Assembly: GCF_002086115.1 (NCBI RefSeq)
Contig: NZ_MVHJ01000001.1
Location: forward strand, 124,001 to 188,000
Source of the DNA: Mycolicibacterium bacteremicum
GTDB lineage: Bacteria; Actinomycetota; Actinomycetes; Mycobacteriales; Mycobacteriaceae
Direction: 5' to 3'
DNA length: 64,000 bases
This document shows, piece after piece, positions 52,726 through 62,489 of this stretch; position 1 is the stretch's first letter, and each line of letters begins with the position of its first letter. A model generated the notes under the pieces. That model was given only the letters and a program-made list of their open reading frames with translations, was not told where the DNA came from and searched no databases. Position numbers and translations under genes: made by a program.

Positions 52726-53654
52726 GTCGAGGTGACCGGGGTGGTCAGGTGCAGGAACACCTCGTCCAGCGACGGCCTGCGCAGCGAGATGTCGATCAAC
52801 TCGACCTCGATCTCGTCCATCCGACGGAATACCTCGGTCAGGGTGGCGACACCGTTGGGTGCGGGCACAGACACCGTCGAGGCGTCGGCGTCCACCTCGA
52901 CCTCGTCGAAGTCGGACAGCGCGGCGGCGATCCGGGCCAGGTCGGCCGGATCCAGCGGGGTCATCTCGCAATAGCTCGAACCGGTCTGGCGCTTGAGCTC
53001 GTCGGCGGTGCCGCTGGCCACGATCTGTCCAGCGTTGAGGATGACGATTGAATCGCTCAGGATGTCGGCCTCTTCGAGATACTGCGTCGTCAGCAGGACC
53101 GTGATGCCTTGAGCTTTCAGGCTCGACACCAGATCCCAGACATCGCGGCGGCTGCGCGGATCCAGGCCCGTCGTCGGCTCGTCGAGGAACAGCACCTTGG
53201 GCAGCACGACCAGGGACACCGCGATGTCGATGCGCCGCCGCATGCCACCGGAGTAGCCCATGACCAATCGATCGGCTGCGTGTCCCATGTCGAACTGGGC
53301 GATCAGCTCCTCGGCCCGGGCGCGCGCCTGGGCGCGGCTCATACCGCGCAGGCGGCCGAAAAGAACCAGGTTCTCGCGGCCGGTCAGCCGCGGATCCAGT
53401 GCGGCATCCTGACCGGTGACCCCGATATGGTGCCGGACCTTCGCCGGTTCCTTGGCGACGTCGTAACCGGCGACGATGGCCTGCCCCGAGGTCGGCATGA
53501 GCAGGGTGGACAAGATCTTGACCGTCGTGGTCTTGCCGGCCCCGTTGTGCCCCAGCAATCCGCACACCGAGCCGGTCGGCACGGAAAAGCTCACGTCACG
53601 AAGGGCGGGAACGCCACCGCCGAATGTCTTGGCGACATTGATGAGCTCGATCAC
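52722..53654 (-). CDS. ABC exporter ATPase (DrrA-like)
   Basis: 310 residues from GTG 53654. Walker A is GHNGAGKTTT near residue 38, the Q-loop VTGQDAALDPRLTGREN, the ABC signature YSGGMRRRIDIAVSL, and Walker B VLFLDEPTTGLDPRSRRD with the usual D-loop and H-loop (LLTTQYLEEAD). The last 80 residues form the DrrA-type C-terminal regulatory domain ending in SLDEVFLHLT. It powers the two following permeases. The three-gene set is transcribed away from dnaE1. Substrate is not given by the sequence; Drr-like sets in mycobacteria move large lipids or glycolipids. Confidence 0.93.
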   Translation of the reverse strand: MIELINVAKTFGGGVPALRDVSFSVPTGSVCGLLGHNGAGKTTTVKILSTLLMPTSGQAIVAGYDVAKEPAKVRHHIGVTGQDAALDPRLTGRENLVLFGRLRGMSRAQARARAEELIAQFDMGHAADRLVMGYSGGMRRRIDIAVSLVVLPKVLFLDEPTTGLDPRSRRDVWDLVSSLKAQGITVLLTTQYLEEADILSDSIVILNAGQIVASGTADELKRQTGSSYCEMTPLDPADLARIAAALSDFDEVEVDADASTVSVPAPNGVATLTEVFRRMDEIEVELIDISLRRPSLDEVFLHLTTPVTST

Positions 53655-53725
53655 GGAGTCATACGATACAGCCGACGGGAGATATCTGAGACCTACGGTA
53701 CGACGCCCGCTGCGCTGCCGTGGCC

Positions 53726-54040
53726 TCAATCTCCGGTGCTGCGCGAAAGGGTCGCGACCACCGTGGTGATCGTCAGCACGACGAGCAACGGGTAGATCAG
53801 CAGCAGGTCGAGTCGGATGTTGGCGTCCTGGCCCTCCGTGACGATGAAGAACTCCCAGAACCCGTAGCCGAGCCAGGCCAGTGCGGCCGCGGCCGCCCAC
53901 CGCGAACGCTTCCACCACCAGAGGGCCGACATGGCCGCGCCGGCGGGCAGCGTCAGCCATGGATGGGTGATCAACAGGTCCACCCGGCGAGCATGCCGGG
54001 GCCACGGACCCGGGCCGAAAACCGACACGCCGCGCGGCAC
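53726..54040 (-). CDS. Small membrane protein of unknown function
   Basis: 104 residues from 54040, or 85 if translation starts at GTG 53983 (VDLLITHPWL), which places the first helix at the N-terminus. It has three hydrophobic helices (WLTLPAGAAMSALWWW, AAAAALAWLGYGFWEFFIV and LDLLLIYPLLVVLTITTVVATL). It lies between the ABC operon and dnaE1 on the minus strand. The name and role are unknown. Confidence 0.6.
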   Translation of the reverse strand: MPRGVSVFGPGPWPRHARRVDLLITHPWLTLPAGAAMSALWWWKRSRWAAAAALAWLGYGFWEFFIVTEGQDANIRLDLLLIYPLLVVLTITTVVATLSRSTGD

Positions 54041-54095
54041 GCCGACGGGCCCAATTCCTCCCGCGCGTCCGGCCGGAGCTGTCGGTGCCGCGCCC

Positions 54096-54101
54096 TAGAC
54101 T
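54096..54101 (+). promoter_or_regulatory. Leaderless -10 element for dnaE1
   Basis: TAGACT at 54096-54101 ends 9 nt before ATG 54111. Confidence 0.5.
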
Positions 54102-54110
54102 GACTGGCCT

Positions 54111-57100
54111 ATGGGTACCGGTGCCACCCCTTCTGGGTCTTCGAGCTTCGTGCATCTGCACAATCACACCGAATACTCGATGCTGGACGGCGCTGCCAAG
54201 GTCAAGCCGATGATCGCCGAGGCGCAGCGCCTGGAGATGCCGGCCATCGGGATGACCGACCACGGCAACATGTTCGGCGCCAGCGAGTTCTACAACGTCG
54301 CCACGGCCGCCGGCATCAAGCCGATCATCGGTATCGAGGCCTACATCGCTCCGGAGTCACGATTCGACACCAAGCGCGTGCTCTGGGGCGACCGCAACCA
54401 GAAGGGCGACGACGTCTCGGGCTCCGGTGCCTACACCCACATGACGATGGTCGCCGAGAACGCGACCGGGCTGCGCAACCTGTTCAAACTGTCGTCGATG
54501 GCCTCCTTCGAGGGACAGCTGGGCAAGTGGTCGCGGATGGATGCCGAGCTGATCGCCGAGCACGCCACGGGCATCATCGCCACGACCGGGTGTCCGTCGG
54601 GGGAGGTGCAGACCCGGCTACGGCTCGGGCATGAGCGGGAGGCCCTTGAAGCCGCCGCCAAATGGCAGGACATCTTCGGTAAGGAGAACTTCTTCCTGGA
54701 GCTGATGGATCACGGCATCGAGATCGAGCGCCGGGTCCGCGAAGGCCTGCTGGAAGTGGGCCGCAAGCTCGGTATCCCGCCGCTGGCCACCAACGACTGC
54801 CACTACGTGACGCGCGAGGCCTCGCAGACCCACGAGGCACTGCTCTGTGTGCAGACCGGCAAGACACTCTCCGATCCGACCCGGTTCAAGTTCGACGGTG
54901 ATGGCTATTACCTGAAGTCCGCCGCCGACATGCGGGCGCTGTGGGATCTCCAGGTCCCCGGCGCGTGTGATTCGACCCTGCTGATCGGTGAGCGGGTCCA
55001 GTCCTACGCCGATGTGTGGTCGCCGCGCGACCGGATGCCGGTGTTCCCGGTGCCGGAGGGCCATGACCAGCAGACCTGGCTGACGCACGAGGTGATGACC
55101 GGCCTGGCGGAGCGGCGGTTCCCGGGCGCGGCGATTCCGCAGGAGTACATCGATCGCGCCAACTACGAGATCAAGGTCATCTGCGACAAGGGCTTCCCGG
55201 CCTACTTCCTGATCGTCGCCGACCTGATCAACTACGCCCGCTCGGTGAACATCCGGGTGGGCCCGGGTCGTGGGTCCGCGGCCGGTTCGCTGGTGGCCTA
55301 CGCCATGGGCATCACGAACATCGACCCGATCCCGCACGGTCTGCTGTTCGAGCGGTTCCTGAACCCTGAACGCCCGTCGGCACCCGATATCGATATCGAC
55401 TTCGACGACCGCCGCCGCGGTGAGATGGTGCGCTACGCCAGCGACAAGTGGGGCAGTGACCGCGTGGCGCAGGTCATCACCTTCGGCACCATCAAGACCA
55501 AGGCCGCACTCAAGGACTCGGCCCGGGTCAACTACGGTCAGCCCGGTTTCGCCATCGCCGACCGCATCACCAAGGCGCTGCCGCCGCCGATCATGGCCAA
55601 GGACATCCCGCTGTCGGGTATCACCGATCCCAAGCACGAGCGGTACAAGGAAGCCGCCGAGGTCCGCGGGCTCATCGACACCGATCCCGATGTGCGCACC
55701 ATCTACGAGACCGCCCGCGGCCTGGAAGGCCTGGTCCGCAACGCCGGCGTGCACGCCTGCGCGGTGATCATGAGCTCCGAGCCGCTGGTCGACGCGATCC
55801 CGCTGTGGAAGCGCCCGCAGGACGGCGCGATCATCACCGGCTGGGACTACCCGTCGTGTGAGGCCATCGGCCTGCTGAAGATGGACTTCCTGGGGCTGCG
55901 CAACCTCACCGTCATCGGTGACGCGCTGGAGAACATCAAGGCCAACCGCGGCATGGACCTGGACATGGACCATCTGCCCCTCGATGATCCGGCGACCTAC
56001 GAACTGCTCTCCCGCGGTGACACCCTGGGGGTGTTCCAGCTCGACGGCGGGCCGATGCGCGATCTGCTGCGTCGCATGCAGCCGACCGGCTTCAACGACA
56101 TCGTGGCCGTGCTGGCGCTGTACCGGCCCGGCCCGATGGGCATGAACGCGCACAACGACTACGCCGACCGCAAGAACGGTCGCCAGCCGATCACGCCGAT
56201 CCATCCCGAGCTCGAAGAGCCGCTCAAGGAGATCCTGGCCGAGACCTACGGCCTGATCGTCTACCAAGAGCAGATCATGTTCATCGCCCAGAAGGTCGCC
56301 TCCTACACCATGGGCAAGGCCGACGCGCTGCGAAAAGCCATGGGCAAGAAGAAGCTTGAGGTGCTCGAGGCCGAGTACAAGGGCTTCAAGGAGGGCATGA
56401 CGGCCAACGGTTTCTCCGAGGCCGCCGTGAAGGCCTTGTGGGACACCATCCTTCCGTTCGCCGGATACGCGTTCAACAAGTCACACGCCGCCGGGTATGG
56501 CCTGGTGTCGTTCTGGACCGCCTATCTCAAGGCCAACTATCAGGCCGAGTACATGGCCGGTCTGCTCACCTCTGTCGGTGACGACAAGGACAAGGCCGCG
56601 ATCTACCTGTCGGACTGCCGTCGGCTCGGAATCACCGTGCTGCCACCGGATGTCAACGAGTCGGTGCACAACTTCGCCTCGGTGGGCGCCGATATCCGCT
56701 ACGGCCTCGGCGGTGTGCGTAACGTCGGCGCGAATGTCGTGCAGTCGATCATCAACGCCCGCAACGAGAAGGGCAAGTACACCGATTTTTCGGACTACCT
56801 GAACAAGATCGACATCGCCGCTTGCAACAAGAAGGTGACGGAGTCGTTGATCAAGGCCGGCGCCTTCGACTCGCTGGGGCACCCCCGCAAGGGTCTGTTC
56901 CTGGTGCATGCCGACGCCGTCGACTCGGTGCTGGGCACCAAGAAGGCCGAGGCCATCGGGCAGTTCGACCTGTTCGGCGGCGGCGACGCCGACACCGGCA
57001 TGGAGTCGGTGTTCACCATCCCGGTACCCGAGGGCGAATGGGAGGACAAACACAAGCTCGCCCTCGAGCGCGAGATGCTGGGTCTCTACGTGTCCGGGCA

Positions 57101-57677
57101 CCCGCTCGACGGCGTCGCCCATCTGCTCAGCGCGCACGTCGACACCCAGATCCCGGCCATCCTGGAAGGCGATATCGCCAACGACACCCAGGTGCGCATC
57201 GGCGGCATCCTGGCGTCGGTGAACCGACGGGTCAACAAGAACGGCCTGCCGTGGGCGTCGGCACAGGTCGAGGACCTGACCGGCGGCATCGAGGTGCTGT
57301 TCTTCCCGCAGACCTACTCGGCGTTCGGCGCCGACATCGCCGATGATGCGGTCGTCATCGTCGGGGCGAAGGTGGCCATCCGCGACGACCGGATCTCGTT
57401 GATCGCCAATGACCTTGTGGTACCGGACTTCTCGAATGCCCAGGGCGACCGGCCCGTCGCGGTGAGCCTGCCGACCCGGCAGTGCACGGTGGACAAGGTC
57501 ACCGCACTCAAGCAGGTGCTGGCGCGCCATCCGGGCACCTCGCAGGTGCACCTACGGCTGATCAGTGGCGAACGCATCACCACGCTCGAACTCGACCAGT
57601 CGCTGCGCGTGACACCGTCCTCGGCGCTGATGGGGGACCTCAAGGCGCTGCTGGGCCCCGGCTGCCTGGGCGGCTGA
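54111..57677 (+). CDS. dnaE1: DNA polymerase III alpha subunit DnaE1
   Basis: Replicative DNA polymerase, 1,188 residues (tuberculosis about 1,184). The N-terminal PHP domain begins with [16 protein letters not shown] (about 16-31), the metal-binding proofreading exonuclease of mycobacterial DnaE1. The palm domain has the catalytic Asp triad in [10 protein letters not shown] (Asp426, Asp428, and a third Asp further on). Conserved [18 protein letters not shown] and [19 protein letters not shown] follow; the C-terminal OB-fold and tail are [24 protein letters not shown] onward. The start is ATG 54111, leaderless. Essential gene and a firm chromosomal anchor. Confidence 0.98.
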   Translation: MGTGATPSGSSSFVHLHNHTEYSMLDGAAKVKPMIAEAQRLEMPAIGMTDHGNMFGASEFYNVATAAGIKPIIGIEAYIAPESRFDTKRVLWGDRNQKGDDVSGSGAYTHMTMVAENATGLRNLFKLSSMASFEGQLGKWSRMDAELIAEHATGIIATTGCPSGEVQTRLRLGHEREALEAAAKWQDIFGKENFFLELMDHGIEIERRVREGLLEVGRKLGIPPLATNDCHYVTREASQTHEALLCVQTGKTLSDPTRFKFDGDGYYLKSAADMRALWDLQVPGACDSTLLIGERVQSYADVWSPRDRMPVFPVPEGHDQQTWLTHEVMTGLAERRFPGAAIPQEYIDRANYEIKVICDKGFPAYFLIVADLINYARSVNIRVGPGRGSAAGSLVAYAMGITNIDPIPHGLLFERFLNPERPSAPDIDIDFDDRRRGEMVRYASDKWGSDRVAQVITFGTIKTKAALKDSARVNYGQPGFAIADRITKALPPPIMAKDIPLSGITDPKHERYKEAAEVRGLIDTDPDVRTIYETARGLEGLVRNAGVHACAVIMSSEPLVDAIPLWKRPQDGAIITGWDYPSCEAIGLLKMDFLGLRNLTVIGDALENIKANRGMDLDMDHLPLDDPATYELLSRGDTLGVFQLDGGPMRDLLRRMQPTGFNDIVAVLALYRPGPMGMNAHNDYADRKNGRQPITPIHPELEEPLKEILAETYGLIVYQEQIMFIAQKVASYTMGKADALRKAMGKKKLEVLEAEYKGFKEGMTANGFSEAAVKALWDTILPFAGYAFNKSHAAGYGLVSFWTAYLKANYQAEYMAGLLTSVGDDKDKAAIYLSDCRRLGITVLPPDVNESVHNFASVGADIRYGLGGVRNVGANVVQSIINARNEKGKYTDFSDYLNKIDIAACNKKVTESLIKAGAFDSLGHPRKGLFLVHADAVDSVLGTKKAEAIGQFDLFGGGDADTGMESVFTIPVPEGEWEDKHKLALEREMLGLYVSGHPLDGVAHLLSAHVDTQIPAILEGDIANDTQVRIGGILASVNRRVNKNGLPWASAQVEDLTGGIEVLFFPQTYSAFGADIADDAVVIVGAKVAIRDDRISLIANDLVVPDFSNAQGDRPVAVSLPTRQCTVDKVTALKQVLARHPGTSQVHLRLISGERITTLELDQSLRVTPSSALMGDLKALLGPGCLGG

Positions 57678-57686
57678 GGACCGATC

Positions 57687-58355
57687 TCAGTCCGGCAGGA
57701 CCTCGAATTCCCGTATGCGCCGATCAAGCTCGTCGGCGCTGAAACTCGTGGTGCTGTGGAATACGGCGATCCGGTCGGCCACATATTCGTCCGGCTCGGC
57801 GAACTCGGTGATCACGTGGTACTTGCGACGACGCGCATAGTCGTCGACTGCGAGCGTCCACCCGTCGCGCCCGTGCAGCATCCGCAACGCCTTCAGCGCA
57901 CAAGCGACCCGGAAGCGCCCGTCGACGAGGACGAAGTCGGGCGTCTTTCCGCCGGCGAGGCTTTGTGCTGGAGGGTCGGAGTATCGCCGGAAAGCGTCCA
58001 GCCTCTCCGAATCTGCGGTCTTCCAATGCAGGGGGCGTCCGCGGCCGCCGGTCTTGCCGATATCCGCGTGGACGAATGTCTGCCTCATTGGATCGGCAAA
58101 CCCTTCATCCGTGATCTTCTTCTCGACTGCGTCGAGGAACTCACGATCTGAATCGACCGCCACGAACTCCACTCCGAACTTCGCCGCGGTGTACGTCGAG
58201 CCGCCCGTGCCGAACTCCAGATACCGGTCGGTGTTCTTGATGGTGTCCAGGAACCAGTCGGTGGCCGTGCTGCTGCCGAACCATGGCTGGTTGTAGATCT
58301 TGATGCCCAAAAAACGACGCTTGAGCAGGAATTCGTAATCCTCAAGATCTCTCAC
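57687..58355 (-). CDS. SAM-dependent methyltransferase-like protein
   Basis: 222 residues from GTG 58355, chosen because AAGGGG lies 4 nt upstream; an open frame extends to 58457. A Rossmann glycine motif (LEFGTGGSTYTAAKFG) begins at about residue 47, an acidic residue (VAVDSD) binds the ribose, and DFVLVDGRFRVACALKAL is the family's post-II block. This resembles class I methyltransferases found in polysaccharide or glycolipid clusters, but a specific family is not certain. Its codon use and GC content are somewhat lower than those of dnaE1, suggesting horizontal origin. It ends 9 bp after dnaE1. Confidence 0.7.
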   Translation of the reverse strand: MRDLEDYEFLLKRRFLGIKIYNQPWFGSSTATDWFLDTIKNTDRYLEFGTGGSTYTAAKFGVEFVAVDSDREFLDAVEKKITDEGFADPMRQTFVHADIGKTGGRGRPLHWKTADSERLDAFRRYSDPPAQSLAGGKTPDFVLVDGRFRVACALKALRMLHGRDGWTLAVDDYARRRKYHVITEFAEPDEYVADRIAVFHSTTSFSADELDRRIREFEVLPD

Positions 58356-58517
58356 AGAACCCCTTGATGCGTAGACGATGCGCGATGAATTGACCGGAAG
58401 CAGTGGCTGTCGGCCGTGCTCCGTTCGGCGCCGCCAGTCTACGGAGTGCACACGCACTACCTGGATTACTTTGTGCCCCTTGCCGGATACAGATACCGGA
58501 TCGAGACAGTCTTGGCG

Positions 58518-58709
58518 CTAACGGCGTGCGGTGATGCTGCCGACCAGCCACACCAGCGTCGCGGCGCCGGCGGCGGTCAGCACCGCGGTGCCCATGCTCA
58601 CGGTGACGACACCGACGAGCAGCAGCATGACGACACCGACGATCACGGCAAGCAACTTGTACACCGGCCAGGGGATGCCGGCGATCGCGATTTCGGTGTG
58701 GGTGGTCAC
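58518..58709 (-). CDS. Small two-helix membrane protein
   Basis: 63 residues from GTG 58709; the TATCGT -10 (plus 58716-58721) ends 6 nt upstream, so it is leaderless. Helices are VYKLLAVIVGVVMLLLVGVV and SMGTAVLTAAGAATLVWLVGSI, with a basic C-terminal tail. No function was recognised. It is divergent from ilvA. Confidence 0.7.
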   Translation of the reverse strand: MTTHTEIAIAGIPWPVYKLLAVIVGVVMLLLVGVVTVSMGTAVLTAAGAATLVWLVGSITARR

Positions 58710-58715
58710 GCCTAC

Positions 58716-58721
58716 ACGATA
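58716..58721 (-). promoter_or_regulatory. Leaderless -10 element for the small membrane protein
   Basis: TATCGT on the minus strand ends 6 nt before GTG 58709. Confidence 0.45.
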
Positions 58722-58823
58722 ACTCTGATCCGAGAGTTCGGGCAACCGAAACTCTGGATCCGGTGTGTCGCGTCAGTCATATCAATTTTCATGGACCGCC
58801 CAGGTGGTGGCACCATTGTCGGG

Positions 58824-60098
58824 GTGTCCACCGATCTGAACCAGAGCACTTCGCCGCTGACCGCCACCGACGTGGACGAGGCCGCCGAGCGAATTTCCGG
58901 GGTGGTCACCGTCAGCCCGTTGCAGTTCAGCGATCGGCTCTCCCAGATCACCGGCGCCCAGGTCTATCTCAAGCGGGAAGACCTGCAGGCGGTCCGGTCG
59001 TACAAGCTGCGTGGTGCGTACAACATGCTGATGCAGCTCACCCCCGGCGAACTCGCCGCGGGCGTGGTCTGCTCCTCGGCGGGAAACCACGCCCAGGGCT
59101 TCGCGCTGGCCTGCCGGTCGATGGGCGTGCACGGTCGGGTCTACGTACCTGCCAAGACGCCGAAGCAGAAGCGTGACCGCATCCGCTACCACGGCGGTGA
59201 CTTCATCGAGCTCATCGTCGGCGGCAAGACCTATGACCTGGCCGCCCAGGCCGCCCTCGATGACGTTGCCCGCACCGGCGCGACCCTGGTCCCGCCGTAT
59301 GACGACCCACGCACCATGGCCGGCCAGGGCACCATCGCGGTCGAACTGCTCGACCAGCTTCCCGGCGAACCCGATCTGGTGGTTGTCCCGGTCGGCGGCG
59401 GCGGATGTATCGCCGGCATCACCACCTATCTGGCCGAGCGCACCACCGGCACCGCGGTTCTCGGCGTCGAACCGGCCGGCGCCGCGTCGATGCTCGCCGC
59501 GCTGGCGGCGGGCGCGCCGGTGACCCTGGACCACGTCGATCAGTTCGTCGACGGTGCCGCCGTCGCCCGGGCCGGCACCCACACGTTCGCGGCGCTGGCC
59601 GCAGCAGGGGACATGCTCTCCATCACCTCGGTCGACGAGGGCGCGGTCTGCTCGGCGATGCTGGACCTGTACCAGAACGAGGGCATCATCGCCGAACCGG
59701 CGGGGGCGCTGTCGGTGGCCGCGCTGCTGGAGGCCGACATCACCCCGGGGGCGACGGTGGTGTGCATCATCTCCGGGGGCAACAACGACGTCTCGCGCTA
59801 TGGCGAGATCCTCGAACGCTCCCTGGTGCACCGCGGCCTCAAGCATTACTTCCTGGTCGACTTCCCGCAGGAGCCCGGGGCGCTGCGCGGCTTCCTGGAC
59901 ACCGTGCTCGGGCCCAACGACGACATCACGCTCTTCGAGTACGTCAAGCGCAACAACCGGGAAACCGGCGAGGCGCTGGTCGGCATCGAGATGGGATCGG
60001 CCGGTGATCTCGATGGCCTGCTCAAGCGGATGCAGGCCTCCGACGCCCATGTCGAGCTGCTGGAGCCGGGTTCACCAACATATCGCTACCTGACCTGA
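58824..60098 (+). CDS. ilvA: Threonine ammonia-lyase (threonine dehydratase), short form
   Basis: PLP enzyme making 2-oxobutanoate for isoleucine synthesis. 424 residues (tuberculosis IlvA about 429). PLP Lys61 is in REDLQAVRSYKLRGAYN; the phosphate-binding glycine loop is SSAGNHAQGFA and VPVGGGGCIAGI. A single ACT-like regulatory domain (YFLVDFPQEPGALRGFLDTVLG to the end) senses isoleucine. I used GTG 58824 because the resulting N-terminus (STDLNQSTSPL) matches my memory of the tuberculosis protein; ATG 58791 would add 11 residues. It shares a pathway with ileS regulation: both sense isoleucine supply. Confidence 0.93.
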   Translation: MSTDLNQSTSPLTATDVDEAAERISGVVTVSPLQFSDRLSQITGAQVYLKREDLQAVRSYKLRGAYNMLMQLTPGELAAGVVCSSAGNHAQGFALACRSMGVHGRVYVPAKTPKQKRDRIRYHGGDFIELIVGGKTYDLAAQAALDDVARTGATLVPPYDDPRTMAGQGTIAVELLDQLPGEPDLVVVPVGGGGCIAGITTYLAERTTGTAVLGVEPAGAASMLAALAAGAPVTLDHVDQFVDGAAVARAGTHTFAALAAAGDMLSITSVDEGAVCSAMLDLYQNEGIIAEPAGALSVAALLEADITPGATVVCIISGGNNDVSRYGEILERSLVHRGLKHYFLVDFPQEPGALRGFLDTVLGPNDDITLFEYVKRNNRETGEALVGIEMGSAGDLDGLLKRMQASDAHVELLEPGSPTYRYLT

Positions 60099-60127
60099 TA
60101 CGCCGAAGTCGTTGTGCGACACGATCA

Positions 60128-61228
60128 CTATCCAAAGTTGCGTTCGGCGAGCGCGATCACGCTCGGCAGCCGTTCAGCAATCTTTGCCACATAGCCGTCG
60201 TGATCGTCGAGCACCGCAGTGGTCGTGACAGGCATGTCGCTGAGCTGTGGGTCGGCGCCCACGCAGCATTCGGGCATGCCGAACATCTCCATCAGGCCTT
60301 CGACCTTGCCTTGCGTGGAAACGATCACCGCCGGCGTCCCCATTCGCAAGGACATCACGCCCAGATGCATACGCCCGGTGACGACAGCGGTCGCACCTGC
60401 GCAAAGGCCGCGGACGACATCGGGCAGTTGTAGCGAGGACACCCGCGGCAACGGATCGGTCACCGCTGCGACGATCTGATCGAGTGCGTGTTGATCGTCG
60501 GCGGTCTTTCGGGACACATGCGGCAGCAGCACCGGGGTGATACCCCTGGCCCGCACACTGCGGATCACCTCGACATAGGACGCCACCTGTGCCGACTTGC
60601 CGACCAGTCCACTGGCGTTCACCAGTACATAGCGCTCACCGTTAGTGACCCCGATCTGATCGAGCACCCGGCGTGCGGCGTCCCGGTCCGCTGAGTCCTG
60701 GGTGAAGACGACATCGGCGGCCGACGCCGGCTGCACGCCGATCTTGTCCAGCCGGCGGTGGCTCGCCGGGTCGCGGGCGTACAGCACCACACCCGCATCG
60801 CTGGCCCTCTTCACCGCCCGGACGGCCCGCGCCCGGGCTTTCGGACTCCAGCTGAAACCGAGCACGGCCGCCGGGACGCCGTGCTCGACGGCTATCTGCG
60901 CCATGCGGGCGCGGGCGATCGAGGCGCGTAGGCAGTAACGGCCGTCCATGATGTCGGCGCCGACGATGCGGACGGAGGACGCATCGTTCAGCAAACTTCG
61001 ATACCGCCGCACATCCCGGCGACGCGCGAGCCCTCGGCCATAGATGAGATCCGGGAGCACGATTTCGGTAAGTGCGCGCCCCGTCGCCGGGAGGTGCTCG
61101 AGTTGCACGTCACCGGCCTTGCGCACGATCAGGTGGACATCGCCGACGATGTTGTGCAGGGCACTCTCGACCAGCGCCTGATCACCGATGTTGCCCGCGG
61201 CCGGCGGCGCGATGACCACTGTTGTCAT
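60128..61228 (-). CDS. Polysaccharide pyruvyl transferase family protein
   Basis: 366 residues of the CsaB/WcaK family, which adds pyruvate ketals from phosphoenolpyruvate to hexoses. The N-terminal GNIGDQALVESAL and the late GRMHLGVMSLRMGTPAVIVSTQGKVEGLMEMFGMP match the GxRxH-type donor site. No membrane span. It starts at ATG 61228 and is downstream of a nitroreductase-like gene with a 111-bp gap. From memory, M. smegmatis lipooligosaccharides carry pyruvylated glucose, so this enzyme fits an acidic glycolipid pathway; the acceptor is unknown here. M. tuberculosis has VapBC genes between ilvA and treZ. Confidence 0.85.
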   Translation of the reverse strand: MTTVVIAPPAAGNIGDQALVESALHNIVGDVHLIVRKAGDVQLEHLPATGRALTEIVLPDLIYGRGLARRRDVRRYRSLLNDASSVRIVGADIMDGRYCLRASIARARMAQIAVEHGVPAAVLGFSWSPKARARAVRAVKRASDAGVVLYARDPASHRRLDKIGVQPASAADVVFTQDSADRDAARRVLDQIGVTNGERYVLVNASGLVGKSAQVASYVEVIRSVRARGITPVLLPHVSRKTADDQHALDQIVAAVTDPLPRVSSLQLPDVVRGLCAGATAVVTGRMHLGVMSLRMGTPAVIVSTQGKVEGLMEMFGMPECCVGADPQLSDMPVTTTAVLDDHDGYVAKIAERLPSVIALAERNFG

Positions 61229-61339
61229 GCTTTCGCATTCCTGTGATGTTTTGTATGAGCGGCGGGGAAGGGATAGTCGCGCAGTGCGAGCTTCTGAGAA
61301 TACTTACAGGTTCCGTCGTGACATGGCACCGAGAGCCCC

Positions 61340-62374
61340 CTAACGAGCGGGCCGAGGGGCCGTCTGGCGGGCAGCACGCGGGCGTGACGACGGGGCGGCC
61401 ATCCCGACGGCATACCGGTCCTGCCGAATCGACGACACCGCCACCCGGCTGTCCTCGGCCGGATATCCGACCGCCACCATCATGATCACGACCTCGTTCG
61501 GAGGAAGACCGATCTCCCTGCGCAAACCCCTGTCCTTCGCCTGGGTCGTGCTCCAGTTCAGGCAACACGTTCCAATCCCACGTGCGTGCAGGGCATACAC
61601 CAGCGTCATCGCATAAAGCCCGCCATCGACAAACGCCTGATTCCGCTCGGAGGGCGCCACCATTGTTTCGAGATCGTGCGTGATCAACAGCGTGAAGCTC
61701 GCGTCGGCGCCGAACCCAGTATTGCCGTTCTGGTACTTGAGAAGCGCATCTGCTGCTGGTCCGCGGGCGAATACTCTTATTCGGGATCCTTGACGATTGC
61801 ACACCGACGGCGAGTTGTCGGCGATCCGTGCCGCCTCCTCGATATCCGACAACGCAACGGCTGATTTGGCAAAGTGCCGTACGCTCTCCCTGGACTCGAT
61901 GAGATTGTCGAATGCCTCCACGCTTGGAAAGCTGGCAACCGTACGCGGTTTCGTCCCGCCGAGTGTTAGGTCGGGGGAGTCCGGCAGTAGCGCCGTCCGC
62001 AGTTCTGCTGTCAACCACTTCGGTGCCGGCACGCCAGACGCATCGAAGTGCGCAAAGTAGGCGGCTAGCGCCCCATGGGCCATTGAACGAGCGTGCTCCA
62101 CGTGATGTTCGCCGGAGTGCGGAAGTCTGTCCAAGTTCCGCTTGAGTCGCGGCAGCACGTCCTTCCCGAACCATTCTTTCGGAGCTCTGAGCGCGAGCCC
62201 CTTCTCGATCCGGTGCGCGTCCATGACGACCCGAGCCGTCAAACGGGTACCGCGCGCACCGAACAGCCCGGAGTGGCGGCGGAATTGCTTCCAGTCAGAA
62301 ATGTATTGATGCGCCAGCAGCAATTCGTCGCGAACGCGTACGGTTCCCGGGACGTCGTCGATCGAGTATTTCAT
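61340..62374 (-). CDS. Nitroreductase-family flavoprotein (FMN oxidoreductase-like)
   Basis: 344 residues from ATG 62374. The C-terminal 200 residues carry the nitroreductase fold: RESVRHFAKSAVALSDIEEAARIADNSPSVCNRQGSRI (FMN-binding Arg and Ser/Pro block), FADASFTLLITHD-like strand, and GIGTCCLNWSTT at the second FMN site. The N-terminal 130 residues are an extra helical region with LTARVVMDAHRIEKGLALRAPKEWFGKD. This extended nitroreductase is often encoded beside pyruvyl transferases and polysaccharide genes in bacteria; the reaction is unknown. The ORF opens further upstream but lacks a ribosome-binding site there. Confidence 0.8.
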   Translation of the reverse strand: MKYSIDDVPGTVRVRDELLLAHQYISDWKQFRRHSGLFGARGTRLTARVVMDAHRIEKGLALRAPKEWFGKDVLPRLKRNLDRLPHSGEHHVEHARSMAHGALAAYFAHFDASGVPAPKWLTAELRTALLPDSPDLTLGGTKPRTVASFPSVEAFDNLIESRESVRHFAKSAVALSDIEEAARIADNSPSVCNRQGSRIRVFARGPAADALLKYQNGNTGFGADASFTLLITHDLETMVAPSERNQAFVDGGLYAMTLVYALHARGIGTCCLNWSTTQAKDRGLRREIGLPPNEVVIMMVAVGYPAEDSRVAVSSIRQDRYAVGMAAPSSRPRAARQTAPRPAR

Positions 62375-62489
62375 CGGGTGCGATATTCCTCCGGCAGACG
62401 AAAAGCGACGGAGTGGTGTGACCACTCCGACCAAGACTATCGCTGACGGCCGCACCGCACGTACGCAAGTCGAGCGGCGACAAGTCCAA

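Noticed and set aside
57674..57690. Terminator between dnaE1 and the methyltransferase gene
   Set aside because: CTGAG and CTCAG form only a 5-bp stem with no T-run.
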